Source: JAICYJ01 sp035695105 (GTDB taxonomy: Bacteria > Actinomycetota > Thermoleophilia > Gaiellales > JAICJC01). Taken from it: a DNA stretch of 64,000 nt. Shown in pieces: positions 1 to 8,401 of this stretch. The stretch spans positions 62,001-126,000 of the forward strand of contig DASSEV010000004.1 of assembly GCA_035695105.1 (NCBI GenBank), given 5' to 3'. Position 1 is the stretch's first letter. The number at the start of each line of letters is the position of its first letter. Below the pieces are notes generated by a model that was not told the DNA's origin, did not search any database, and saw only the letters and a program-made list of their open reading frames with translations. Both the position numbers and the translations under genes were made by a program.

Positions 1-1670
1 ATGGTGAGGTCCGGCTCGACGTTGAACAGCAGATCGAGGACCATACGAGCTTCTTCTGGCCGGTCGAGGCTGGCTAACGCCGCCGCGTGGAGGACGTACG
101 GCATGCTGAACTTCGGGTTGGACTCGCTTGCTCGGGCGGCTGCTGCAGCCGCCTCTGCGAACCGCCCTGCGGCGAAGTGCGCGTACGCGAGCCCGATGTA
201 GGGGATATATAGAAGTGGGTCGTACGGGCTGAGTCGAATCGCACGCTGGGCATGCTCAACTGCCATGGCGTCATCTCCCTGCCAGGCGCGCACGATGGAG
301 CTGAATCCGAGCGCCAACGCGCACGAGTTGGACAAGGCGAATGAGCGGTCGAAGGCCGCAGTAGCTGTGTTGTAGTCGTACTCCATCACGGCGATGACGA
401 AGCCGGCAGTGGCGAGTGCGGCGGCGTCATCGCCACCGAGTGCGAGCGCGGCTCGGGCATGGTGCAACCCTGCTTGCTTCGTTTTCTCGTGGAGGCCGCC
501 CCGCAGGTACCGTTGTTCGTGGCACCAGGCGACCATGGCATGCGCTGCCGCGTAGTCGGGATCCAGCTCGATCGCCCGATTTAGCAGAATCAACGCTTGG
601 TCGGCGTCGTGGGGCATTGCGGTGAAAGTCAGCGGCAACGCCCGTAGATAGAGGTCGTAGGCGTCGAGGCTCTCCGGCCGTTTCCGTCGTGCCCGCTCGA
701 TCTCTGCCTTGCGCAACGTCGGCTCGAGGATGCCGACGACGGTGATCGTCAGCTCGTCTTGAACGGCAAAGATGTCGTCCAACGCGCGGTCATACCGATC
801 TGCCCAAATGTGGGCGCCGCTGGCGGCGTCAATCAGCTGAGCGGTAACCCGAAGACGCGAGCCGGCCCTGCGAACGCTCCCTTCCAGTACGTAGCGCACG
901 CCGAGCTCATGTCCCACCTGCTTGACGTCCGCCGCCCTGCCTTTGTAGACGAAGCTCGAGTTGCGGGCAATGACGAAGATCCACTTGACCCGACACAGGC
1001 CCGTGATGATGTCTTCGACCATGCCATCGGCGAAATAGTCGTCTTCTGGATCGCCGCTCAGATTGGCGAAGGGCAACACCGCGATCGACGGCTTCTCAGG
1101 AAGAGGCAAGCTAGGGCGTGAATCACCGGCTCCCGGAGGACGACCGGGAACGGGAGCCCCGACGGCCTCGCCCAGCGCCCACAGATGCCATTCACCGGGC
1201 AGGCCCTTCAGTTCGTGAAGACCTCGGTCACTGAACTCAAAGCCGGATCCAGCGACCAGATCTCGCAGGGTGCCCGACACGAGTACCTCGCCTGCCTGAG
1301 ACGCGGACATCACACGGCTGGCGATGTGAACCGCGATTCCCTGCAGCTTCTCCTCTCCGGCCTCGGCCTCACCCGCATGCAAGCCGACACGGATCGCGAG
1401 ACCGAGCTCAGCGACCGCCGCCACGATCGCCTCAGCAGCATGAAGCGCCTGCGTTGGCTGCTCGAACGTCGCGAAGAATCCATCCCCAGCCGTGTCAACC
1501 TCTCGGCCATGGAACCGGCGAAGCTCTCGGCGAACCGCGGTGTGGTGGGAAACCAACAGCTCTTGCCACTGCCGATCCCCGAGTTTCACGGCAAGATCCG
1601 TCGACCCGACGATGTCGGTAAAGAGCATCGTGGCGACGAATCGCCGATCCGAATGGCCAGCCTGATTCAC
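1..1670 (-). CDS. Adenylate/guanylate cyclase with TolB-like and TPR region (3' end outside window)
   Basis: This reading frame is open from GTG at 1670 to the left edge (556 codons), so its stop lies outside the window. Residues about 10-175 form a class III nucleotide cyclase domain: LFTDIVGST carries the first metal Asp, DTAGDGFFATF the second, and GIAVHIASRV the Arg. Residues about 195-310 (PSIAVLPFANLSGD to HIWADRYDR) match the TolB-like/FlgO-like region common in soluble cyclases. From about residue 345 onward there are TPR-like helical repeats (AIELDPDYAAAHAMV, AIRLSPYDPLLYIPY). An in-frame TAA four codons upstream limits the start to GTG1670 or ATG1628. Likely a soluble cAMP-type signalling protein; the substrate cannot be read from sequence. 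Confidence 0.85.
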   Translation of the reverse strand, partial: MNQAGHSDRRFVATMLFTDIVGSTDLAVKLGDRQWQELLVSHHTAVRRELRRFHGREVDTAGDGFFATFEQPTQALHAAEAIVAAVAELGLAIRVGLHAGEAEAGEEKLQGIAVHIASRVMSASQAGEVLVSGTLRDLVAGSGFEFSDRGLHELKGLPGEWHLWALGEAVGAPVPGRPPGAGDSRPSLPLPEKPSIAVLPFANLSGDPEDDYFADGMVEDIITGLCRVKWIFVIARNSSFVYKGRAADVKQVGHELGVRYVLEGSVRRAGSRLRVTAQLIDAASGAHIWADRYDRALDDIFAVQDELTITVVGILEPTLRKAEIERARRKRPESLDAYDLYLRALPLTFTAMPHDADQALILLNRAIELDPDYAAAHAMVAWCHEQRYLRGGLHEKTKQAGLHHARAALALGGDDAAALATAGFVIAVMEYDYNTATAAFDRSFALSNSCALALGFSSIVRAWQGDDAMAVEHAQRAIRLSPYDPLLYIPYIGLAYAHFAAGRFAEAAAAAARASESNPKFSMPYVLHAAALASLDRPEEARMVLDLLFNVEPDLT

Positions 1671-1679
1671 CGGCCGAGC

Positions 1680-1972
1680 TTACGCTTCCGGATGGCGGCC
1701 AGCCGACCGGAGATGCGGAATGGGCCTGCCTGTCCGGACTTTCCAGGCTCGGTGGGCCGGCGCCACGGCGGGGTCTGCGCGGAACAGCGTCGCGCTACCG
1801 GCGTCCGCGAGAGGGCCGTCCGTCTCCGGCGGAATCGCTTCGCCCCGACTGTTAGACCCTCGCCCCCAGCTGGCGGTTACCCGATCCAGGACCTCCGGCG
1901 GCCTCAGGTCGTCGGGAACTAGGTGAACATAGGTCGCCATCGCGAACGCAGGCGAGTGGTGACCGAGCAAGC
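1680..1972 (-). pseudogene. C-terminal fragment of a tyrosine recombinase/integrase
   Basis: The frame begins abruptly beside the stop codon of ugd and ends with TAA at 1682-1680. It opens with SLLGHHSPAFAMATYVHL, which matches the last catalytic box of tyrosine recombinases: the LGHH His and, nine residues on, the Tyr nucleophile in ATYVHL. A VPDDL-type tail follows. The Arg boxes and the whole N-terminal part are missing, so it cannot be active. It is probably the relic of an integrase whose 5' part was lost when the glycan operon, or its flank, was inserted. The tail past PPEVLDR is unusually long and may be read-through. Confidence 0.7.
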
Positions 1973-3319
1973 TTATGCCGCGGTGCGCAGCCTCGTTGCT
2001 CGTGGTTCTTGGACGAGCGACAGGGCAGTATGCGTGGTCGGGCGGCCTATGCCTTGGTAGGCGTAGCCGACGCCGATCGCTGAGGCTGGCTCCAGGAGGT
2101 TGCGCCCGTCGATGATGAGGGGGTTTCGCATTGATGCGGTCGTCGTGGGGTCGATGAGCTGCCGGAATTCCGGCCATTCGGTGGCGATGACCGCGGCGTC
2201 GGCTCCGTTCACCGCTTCGGTGAGGCTCATCGCGGCGATGCAGTGCGGCATTTCGGGAACGTCTTTGGGTTGAACGAGCGGGTCGTAGCTGACGACCTGG
2301 GCGCCGGTGCGAACGAGCTGGTGGGCGATGTGGATGCTGACGCTGTTGCGGGTGTCGGTCGTGTCGGCTTTGAAGCTGAGGCCGAGCAGTGCGATGCGGG
2401 TTCCGTCAAGAGTGCCCAGGTGTTCGAGGAGCTTTTCTATGACTCGACCGGCCTGGTTGGCGTTCGCCTGTTGGGCCGCGGTTACGACGCGAAGCGGGAC
2501 TCCGTGTGTGGTGGCGGTGTGTTGGAGCGCGCTGACGTCCTTGCCGAAGCAGGAGCCGCCGTAGCCGATCCCGGCGTGCAGGAAGCTGGGGCCGATTCGG
2601 TGGTCGAGTCCCATTCCAGCGGCGACGGTGTCGATGCCGGCGCCGACCGCGTCGCACAGGTTTGCGATTTCGTTGATGAACGAGATCTTGGTGGCTAGGA
2701 ACGCGTTTGAGGCGTACTTGATCATCTCTGCGCTGGTCACGTCGGTGCGGATGATTGGGGTGAGGTCACCTGCGTAGAGGGCGGCTACGCGATCAACGGC
2801 AGCTGGATCGGCGCCGCCGATGATGATGCGGTCAGGCCGGGTTACGTCTGATATGGCCGAGCCCTCGCGCAGGAACTCGGGGTTGGAGACGTAGCCGATG
2901 TCGGCCCGGCCGAGCGAGGCGAGCAGCATCTCGATTCGGCGGCCGGTGCCAACTGGAACGGTGCTCTTCATGACAAGCAAGGGCGACGCCCAGAGAGGGA
3001 TGGATTCGATCACCGCCGCGACGCGGGTCAGATCCGCCGATCCGTCGGCACTGGGCGGCGTGTCGACGCATACAAACACGATGCCGGCTCGCCTGTACAG
3101 CCGCTCGGAGTCGGTCGTGAATTCGACGGGCCGCCGAGCGATCGCCAGCGTCTCGGCGAGGCTCGGCTCGTAGAACGGCAGCTCTCCGTTGGTCAAGGCG
3201 GCGATGCGGACTGGGTCGATGTCATGGCAGACGACGCTTAGGCCCCGCTGGGCGAACGCGGCTGCTGTGACCAGGCCGACGTAGCCCGTGCCGACGATGC
3301 CGATCTTGCGGTCGGGCAT
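1973..3319 (-). CDS. ugd: UDP-glucose 6-dehydrogenase
   Basis: 448 residues. Oxidises UDP-glucose to UDP-glucuronate with two NAD+, supplying acidic sugar for surface polysaccharide. Visible motifs are the N-terminal Rossmann loop GIVGTGYVGL, STVPVGTG, NPEFLREGSA, the catalytic-Cys segment GIGYGGSCFGKD (about residue 260) and the C-terminal GLSFKADTTDTRNS. Full length for the UDP-glucose/GDP-mannose dehydrogenase family. The start ATG3319 overlaps the stop of the upstream lipoprotein gene (TGATG), which argues for one transcript and rules out the longer upstream frame. It is the last gene of the glycan operon and abuts the integrase stub. Confidence 0.93.
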   Translation of the reverse strand: MPDRKIGIVGTGYVGLVTAAAFAQRGLSVVCHDIDPVRIAALTNGELPFYEPSLAETLAIARRPVEFTTDSERLYRRAGIVFVCVDTPPSADGSADLTRVAAVIESIPLWASPLLVMKSTVPVGTGRRIEMLLASLGRADIGYVSNPEFLREGSAISDVTRPDRIIIGGADPAAVDRVAALYAGDLTPIIRTDVTSAEMIKYASNAFLATKISFINEIANLCDAVGAGIDTVAAGMGLDHRIGPSFLHAGIGYGGSCFGKDVSALQHTATTHGVPLRVVTAAQQANANQAGRVIEKLLEHLGTLDGTRIALLGLSFKADTTDTRNSVSIHIAHQLVRTGAQVVSYDPLVQPKDVPEMPHCIAAMSLTEAVNGADAAVIATEWPEFRQLIDPTTTASMRNPLIIDGRNLLEPASAIGVGYAYQGIGRPTTHTALSLVQEPRATRLRTAA

Positions 3320-3804
3320 CAGACGACCCTCACGTAGCCCTTGGCGCTGCGATAGGGGAGCTGACCAATGTAGTAGTAGTAGGCGCGCACCGTGAACGCG
3401 CCGGGCCCCGGCAGCGGCACCGCCGCTCGGTAGTGGCCCGCGCCGTCGAACGCGACGTGGGTTTCGCTGACGGTCTGCCAGGTGCCTGCGACGCACTTCT
3501 TAACCTTGAGCTTCACGCGTGCGCTGCTGGTCGGAACCGGCGACAGCGTGCCGCTAGCTGCCAGGGGTGGCGTCCCGGTCGTGGTCAGAAACGGCTTGCT
3601 GGAGCCGCACGCCGAGTAGCGGTGAGTCGCTGCGCCGCTCAGCGCCAAGGTGACCCTCGGTCCGCCCGGCCCCGTCGTCGACGGGGCCGGTGCGGTCGCC
3701 GAGGCCGCGGGGCTCGAGCCGATCACGCTGGTTGAGCCGCACGCGCTGCCTGCAAGCACGATGAGTGCGAGCAACAGCGAACCGGTGAGTGGTCGCGGTC
3801 GCAT
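3319..3804 (-). CDS. Secreted lipoprotein, paralogue of its upstream neighbour
   Basis: 161 residues. The N-terminus MRPRPLTGSLLLALIVLAG runs into a lipobox (LAGSAC), so it is probably a lipidated protein on the outer face of the membrane. A Ser/Thr/Pro/Ala linker follows. The C-terminal half carries KLKVKKC, then FTVRAYYYYIGQLPYRSA. The same two elements occur in the next gene (KIKVKKC, FARAYYYYTTTNSYRSA), so the pair looks like a tandem duplication with one lipidated and one freely secreted member. No named family recognised; the pattern suggests a beta-sandwich wall or matrix protein. Start chosen at ATG3804, two bases after the neighbour's stop. Confidence 0.75.
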   Translation of the reverse strand: MRPRPLTGSLLLALIVLAGSACGSTSVIGSSPAASATAPAPSTTGPGGPRVTLALSGAATHRYSACGSSKPFLTTTGTPPLAASGTLSPVPTSSARVKLKVKKCVAGTWQTVSETHVAFDGAGHYRAAVPLPGPGAFTVRAYYYYIGQLPYRSAKGYVRVV

Positions 3805-3806
3805 GG

Positions 3807-4268
3807 CTAGCGGGTCACCCAGAAGTTCTGGTCGGCGCTGCGGTAGGAGTTGGTGGTGGTGTAGTAGTAGTAGGCGCGGGCGAAGTACTTGCCGCGCTTG
3901 CCCGCGTAGTAGTTGGGGTAGAAGTAGCCGCTCGTGTTGCCGCTGTAGTGCTTGGTCCAGACAGTGCGGAAGTCCCACTTGCCGTTGGCGAAGGTGCACT
4001 TCTTGACCTTGATCTTGACCTTCCACGTTGTGCCGCTGGGCACTGGGAAGACCCGGCCGTTCATATGGATCGTGTGGCCGCGGTGGTACTTGGTGTAGTG
4101 GTTGACGGCGCCGCAGTGGGTGGAGATGTTGGCGTTGCCATAGCCGCCCTCGAGGTTGAGGGTGACCGTGCGAAACGTCGCGGCGTAGGCGGCGGTCGCT
4201 GCGACCAGCGTCGCCAGTAGGGCCAGGGCGATGAGTCGGGCGCGGCGGGTGAGGTGCGGTCGGTGCAT
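3807..4268 (-). CDS. Small secreted protein with RAYYYY motif
   Basis: 153 residues with a signal peptide (basic MHRPHLTRRAR, hydrophobic LIALALLATLVAATA, cleavage after AYA likely). The mature part is rich in Tyr, Asn, Gly and Thr and has two cysteines. It ends in the KVKKC...FARAYYYYTTTNSYRSAD block shared with the downstream lipoprotein. SD GAAGGAG sits 7 bases before ATG4268. It lies between the ABC-glycosyltransferase fusion (156 bp upstream) and the lipoprotein/ugd genes, so it probably belongs to the surface-glycan operon. Function unknown; a structural or glycan-associated matrix protein is a guess. Confidence 0.75.
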   Translation of the reverse strand: MHRPHLTRRARLIALALLATLVAATAAYAATFRTVTLNLEGGYGNANISTHCGAVNHYTKYHRGHTIHMNGRVFPVPSGTTWKVKIKVKKCTFANGKWDFRTVWTKHYSGNTSGYFYPNYYAGKRGKYFARAYYYYTTTNSYRSADQNFWVTR

Positions 4269-4424
4269 CGGTGCTCCTTCGGTGGCTGGACTGCCTCGGG
4301 TGAGGCTCCGGGCTTTGCGTCCCCATCTCGCGATGGGTTTGCCGTTTCGGGTTGTGTTCTCATAGTCACCACAGGCGGCAGCTTCCTGCGCTCTGTGGCG
4401 AAAGATCCCCCCGGTGGGTGACGG

Positions 4425-7400
4425 TCATGCCGCTAGGCGCCTCGTCTCCGTCTCGTCGAATACGTCGAGCGCCGCGCTGATCCCACCCAGACCTACTGGC
4501 ACGTGATGGGGAGGCGTCGCAAGTGCCTGGTGGATCGCCGCAGCGAGCGCGCTGGCGCCGCGGCCCGCGTCCACGACCTGTGCGACGTCCCACTCGGACA
4601 GTCGACGCGCTCGGATCTGTTGCTCCATGCTGGGCCCGGGGCGCGGTGTGAGCACGGCCGGGGTGTGGAAGGACAGGATGTCGCAGACGGTGTTGTAGCC
4701 GGCCATGGCGACCACGCAGTCGGCGGCTGCGATGGTGCGCCGCAGTTCTGGCACGACGCGCTCCACGGTGACGCCCGCACGTCGCCCGAGTTCGGCGAGT
4801 CGTTGGTGATCGGCGAGTGGCATCAGCGGACCGGTGACGGCAAGCCAGGATCCGCCGAGGTCAGGGGCCAACAAGGCGGCTGTTGCAATGAAATGCTCGA
4901 GGCCTTCGGCGCCATCAACGCCGCCCCCGCTGGTTGCGACGATCAGCGGATGCTGCGGCGGCTCCACAGGGTTATCGGGGCGCGTGCGGCCGAGGTAGCC
5001 GCAGTACCGCACACGCCCGGCGAGGTCGCCTTCGAGGCCGTAGGCTTCAGCGAAGTCGGTCATCGCCGGGTCGCCATAGACACAGATGTCGTGGTAGTGG
5101 CGACGAAGTGTGTCGTAGACATTTGTCTCCTGCCAGAGGGTGCGGACGAAGTCAGGCTCATCGATCACGTCTCGGAAGCCGGCGACCGCACGGCCGCCCT
5201 GGCGTTCCAGCGCCTGGAGGGCGGGGAGCAGCTCGCCGTAGGGCCCGGCAGGCATGAAATCCGCGACGAGGACGCCGGGGCGGAAGCGCTCCACCGTTTC
5301 TTCCAGGATGCTTGCGCGCATGGCGGAGACGGCGTCGGTGGGGAGGGCCAGGTCGCGTGGCGCCCAGTTGCGATACCTGTCGGTCATCACGAGCGAGGGC
5401 AGCTTCAGGTAGTCGACGCCCTCGGGGATGGCGAACATGGAGGCAGCATGCGAGCCGGTGACAACCAGTACGGAGGCAGACGGGTGGCGCTGCTTGTATG
5501 CACCTGCGAGGTCAAGTTGGCGCTGCGCGTGTCCCACGCCGACGCCGTTGTGTGAGTAGAAGAGGATGCGATGCTCCGTGCCATCGGGGGCGGGCCTGCG
5601 GGCCTGTACAGGTTGCAGTGCCCCTGTCAGGCGCCGGTAGGTTGGGCAGGAGCGGCTGAGTTCGGCATCGGTGCCGCGGGCGACGACGCGGCCTGCGTCG
5701 AGCACGATGATCGCGTCGGCTCGCTTGGCGAGTCGCATGTCGTGGGTGACGAGGATGGTGGTCGTGCGGCCGATCAGCTGCTCGACGGCGGCGATCACCT
5801 CCTCCTGGGTGGCCTCGTCGAGGCTGGCGGTGGGCTCGTCGAGGAGCAGGATCGGCGATCGGCGGACGAGCGCACGGGCGAGTGCGATGCGTTGCCGCTG
5901 CCCGCCCGAGAGCGAGGATCCGCGCTCGCTGATGACGGTCTCATAGCCGTCGGGCAGCGCCACGACGAAGCCGTGGATGCCGGCGGCGGTCGCTGCCGCG
6001 ACGACCTCCTCGTCGGTCGCGTCCGGTTGGCCGTAGCGGATGTTGTCTGCGATAGAGAGGCCAAACAACACCGAGTCTTGGAGCACCACTGAGACCTGGG
6101 AGCGCAGCGAGTCGAGTGTCAGCGTGCGCAGGTCGTGGCCGTCGATGCACACCGTGCCCGTGGTCGGGTCGTGCAGGCGGGGAAGCAGGCTGAGGAGGGT
6201 CGACTTGCCGCTCCCGGTCTCGCCAACCACCGCGACGGTACTCCCGGCCGGGATCGTGAGGTCGACCTTCTCGAGCGCGCGGTGGCCGTTGGCATATGCG
6301 AAGTCCACGCCGGTCAGAGTGATCTCGCCGCGGAAGGGCGATGCCACGACTGCGTCGGGGGCGTCGGTCAGATCCGGCTCAGTGTCGAGGATCTCGACGA
6401 CGCGCTCGGCCGCTGCCAGCGCCTTCGCGCCGCGCTGGACGGTCTTCGACGCCCGCTGGAGTGGGCGGTAGGCGGCGCGCAGGTAGCTGACAAAGACGAT
6501 CAGGTCACCGGGGGTGATGGCGCCGTGCAGCGCGCGTAGCGTGCCCATGGTCATGATTACCGCGAGGCCGCCTGCGATTGTGATCTCGACGCTGCGGTTC
6601 ATCTGCGCCTCGAGGCGGGTTGCCTTGATGCCCTGCTTGAGGCTGCGCCGGTTGATGTCGTGGAACCGCTCCTGCTCGCGTTGCTCGGCGCCGTGCAGCT
6701 GCACCACCGCCATCGACGAGATCGCCTCGTGCATGGCCGCGGCTACCTCGCCCTCGCGCTTGCGTTGCTTCTTTGAGTTCTCACGAATCCGCCGGCCATA
6801 CAGCCATGTGAATCCGGTGATCAGGGGCATCACCGCAAGCGACACCGCAGTCAAGAGCGGGTCGACCGCCAGCATCACGGCCAGCATCATCATCAGCATG
6901 ATCGCGCCGGTGCCCAGGTTGACGACGGAGTCGACGACGATGTCGCGCAGCAGGATGATGTCCGACGACAAGCGGACCAGCGTGTCGCCGGTGCGCCGCT
7001 GCTGGTGAAAGCTGATCGGCAGGCGATGCAGGTGCCGGTACAGCCGCGAGCGGATCGAATAGACGATCTCCTGTGCAGCCTTCGACAGAAGAAAGTCCTC
7101 GTAGTAGTAGGAGATGCCGCGCACCAAGCCGGCAAGGCCGAGCAGCAGCCCGGCTGCGAGCAGGATGTCGGTCGGCTGCGTCCCAAATGGCGTGAATAGC
7201 GGCACCCACCAGCCCTGTGCCGGCTTGTGGTAGAGCACCTGGTCGAACACCACCTTGATCGGCCACGGCTCGGCGACCCGCGCCGCGGCGTAGAGCGCGC
7301 CGAAGCACGCACCGCCAACCAGCGTGCCGCGGCGCTTGCGTATGTCGCGGCGAAAGTAGGAGAGGATCACGCGCCACTGCGTCCACCGCGGCGGCGGACC

Positions 7401-7454
7401 GGTCGCCTCCGCCTCCTCGTCGACGGGCTGCTCGAGAGTCGGCTCGAAGGTCAC
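4425..7454 (-). CDS. ABC exporter fused to a glycosyltransferase
   Basis: 1009 residues. Residues about 1-350 form a six-helix exporter transmembrane domain. Residues about 370-600 are the ATPase, with Walker A GETGSGKST, signature LSGGQRQRIALARAL, Walker B ILLLDEPTAS and H-loop LVTHD. After a short linker, residues about 620-1005 read as a GT-B glycosyltransferase of the MurG/COG4671 type: N-terminal HNGVGVGHAQRQ and C-terminal AMAGYNTVCDIL with PSMEQQIRARRL. A half-transporter with a cytosolic C-terminal glycosyltransferase suggests glycosylation coupled to export; this is inference. GTG7454 overlaps the epimerase stop (GTGA), so the genes are translationally coupled. The frame is continuous, so the fusion is not an annotation artefact. 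Confidence 0.9.
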   Translation of the reverse strand: MTFEPTLEQPVDEEAEATGPPPRWTQWRVILSYFRRDIRKRRGTLVGGACFGALYAAARVAEPWPIKVVFDQVLYHKPAQGWWVPLFTPFGTQPTDILLAAGLLLGLAGLVRGISYYYEDFLLSKAAQEIVYSIRSRLYRHLHRLPISFHQQRRTGDTLVRLSSDIILLRDIVVDSVVNLGTGAIMLMMMLAVMLAVDPLLTAVSLAVMPLITGFTWLYGRRIRENSKKQRKREGEVAAAMHEAISSMAVVQLHGAEQREQERFHDINRRSLKQGIKATRLEAQMNRSVEITIAGGLAVIMTMGTLRALHGAITPGDLIVFVSYLRAAYRPLQRASKTVQRGAKALAAAERVVEILDTEPDLTDAPDAVVASPFRGEITLTGVDFAYANGHRALEKVDLTIPAGSTVAVVGETGSGKSTLLSLLPRLHDPTTGTVCIDGHDLRTLTLDSLRSQVSVVLQDSVLFGLSIADNIRYGQPDATDEEVVAAATAAGIHGFVVALPDGYETVISERGSSLSGGQRQRIALARALVRRSPILLLDEPTASLDEATQEEVIAAVEQLIGRTTTILVTHDMRLAKRADAIIVLDAGRVVARGTDAELSRSCPTYRRLTGALQPVQARRPAPDGTEHRILFYSHNGVGVGHAQRQLDLAGAYKQRHPSASVLVVTGSHAASMFAIPEGVDYLKLPSLVMTDRYRNWAPRDLALPTDAVSAMRASILEETVERFRPGVLVADFMPAGPYGELLPALQALERQGGRAVAGFRDVIDEPDFVRTLWQETNVYDTLRRHYHDICVYGDPAMTDFAEAYGLEGDLAGRVRYCGYLGRTRPDNPVEPPQHPLIVATSGGGVDGAEGLEHFIATAALLAPDLGGSWLAVTGPLMPLADHQRLAELGRRAGVTVERVVPELRRTIAAADCVVAMAGYNTVCDILSFHTPAVLTPRPGPSMEQQIRARRLSEWDVAQVVDAGRGASALAAAIHQALATPPHHVPVGLGGISAALDVFDETETRRLAA

Positions 7455-8401
7455 GCTGCCATCCGCCCGAGTCCCCCGCGCAGGGAGTACCCGACCTGCT
7501 GTGCGATGCCGTCGGCCAAGCCCATGGTCGGCCGGTAGCCCAGATCCGCAACCGCTGCCGTCAAGTCGGCGCGCGTATGGCGGGCATCCCCCCGGGCAGC
7601 CTCGGCGAACCTAACCGTAGCTGTTCGGCCAACTGCACGCTCGATCTCCGTGATCGCCTCGAGTAGTGTCGCGGTTTCGCCGCCACTGACGTTGTAGCTC
7701 GGCCGCTCGCCGTGTTCGGCGGCGGCGATGGTGGCGGCCACCGCGTCGCCGACATAGGTGAAATCGCGGCGCTGGTGGCCATCGCCGAAGACGGTGATTG
7801 GCACTCCCTCGGCGATCCTGTCGATGAACTGGGCAAACGCCATCTCCGGCCGCTGTCTCGGACCGTACACGGTGAAGTAGCGAAGCGACACCGCAGAAAG
7901 CCCGCGGCCGCGCCGATAGACGTCGATCAGATCCTCGCACGCAGCCTTGGTCAGCCCGTAGGGCGAGATCGGACTGCGTGGCGCCGTCTCCGGGAGCGAC
8001 CCTTCGGCCGTGCCTCCATAGACGGACGAGGAGGAGGCGAACACGAACCTGCCCACGCCGCCATGTGTGCATGCCTCCAGAAGCCGCTGCGTCGCCACCA
8101 GATTGCGCGTCGTGTAGAGCTCGAAGCCGCCCCAACTCGTGCGCACGCCCGGCTGTCCGGCCAGATGGAACACCACCTCAGCGTCGGCCACGAGGGCGTC
8201 GAGCGAAGCGGTCGCAAGGTCGGCCTCGACCACACGGAGTCCCCTGCTGCGGGCCGGTTCAAGGTTGGCCCGCTTCCGGATCGGGTCGTAGTAGTCGGTG
8301 AAACAGTCCACACCGACGGTTGGGTAGCCGGCCCGGAGGAGCGCGTCGCAAAGGTGCGACCCGATGAACCCGGCCGCGCCGGTGACCAGGCAGCGATTCA
8401 C
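7451..8401 (-). CDS. NAD-dependent sugar-nucleotide epimerase (UDP-glucuronate 4-epimerase-like)
   Basis: 316 residues of the short-chain extended family. GAAGFIGSH is the NAD loop, SSSSVYGG contains the catalytic Ser/Thr region, and SPYGLTKAA supplies the YxxxK pair. FTVYGPRQRPEMA and GDGHQRRDFTYVGD are typical of UDP-glucuronate epimerases and dTDP-glucose dehydratase relatives. With ugd in the same operon, UDP-glucuronate to UDP-galacturonate is the most likely reaction, but substrate is not provable here. I choose GTG8401 because it overlaps the upstream TGA (GTGA); an in-frame ATG at 8419 would lie inside the previous gene. Confidence 0.87.
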   Translation of the reverse strand: MNRCLVTGAAGFIGSHLCDALLRAGYPTVGVDCFTDYYDPIRKRANLEPARSRGLRVVEADLATASLDALVADAEVVFHLAGQPGVRTSWGGFELYTTRNLVATQRLLEACTHGGVGRFVFASSSSVYGGTAEGSLPETAPRSPISPYGLTKAACEDLIDVYRRGRGLSAVSLRYFTVYGPRQRPEMAFAQFIDRIAEGVPITVFGDGHQRRDFTYVGDAVAATIAAAEHGERPSYNVSGGETATLLEAITEIERAVGRTATVRFAEAARGDARHTRADLTAAVADLGYRPTMGLADGIAQQVGYSLRGGLGRMAA

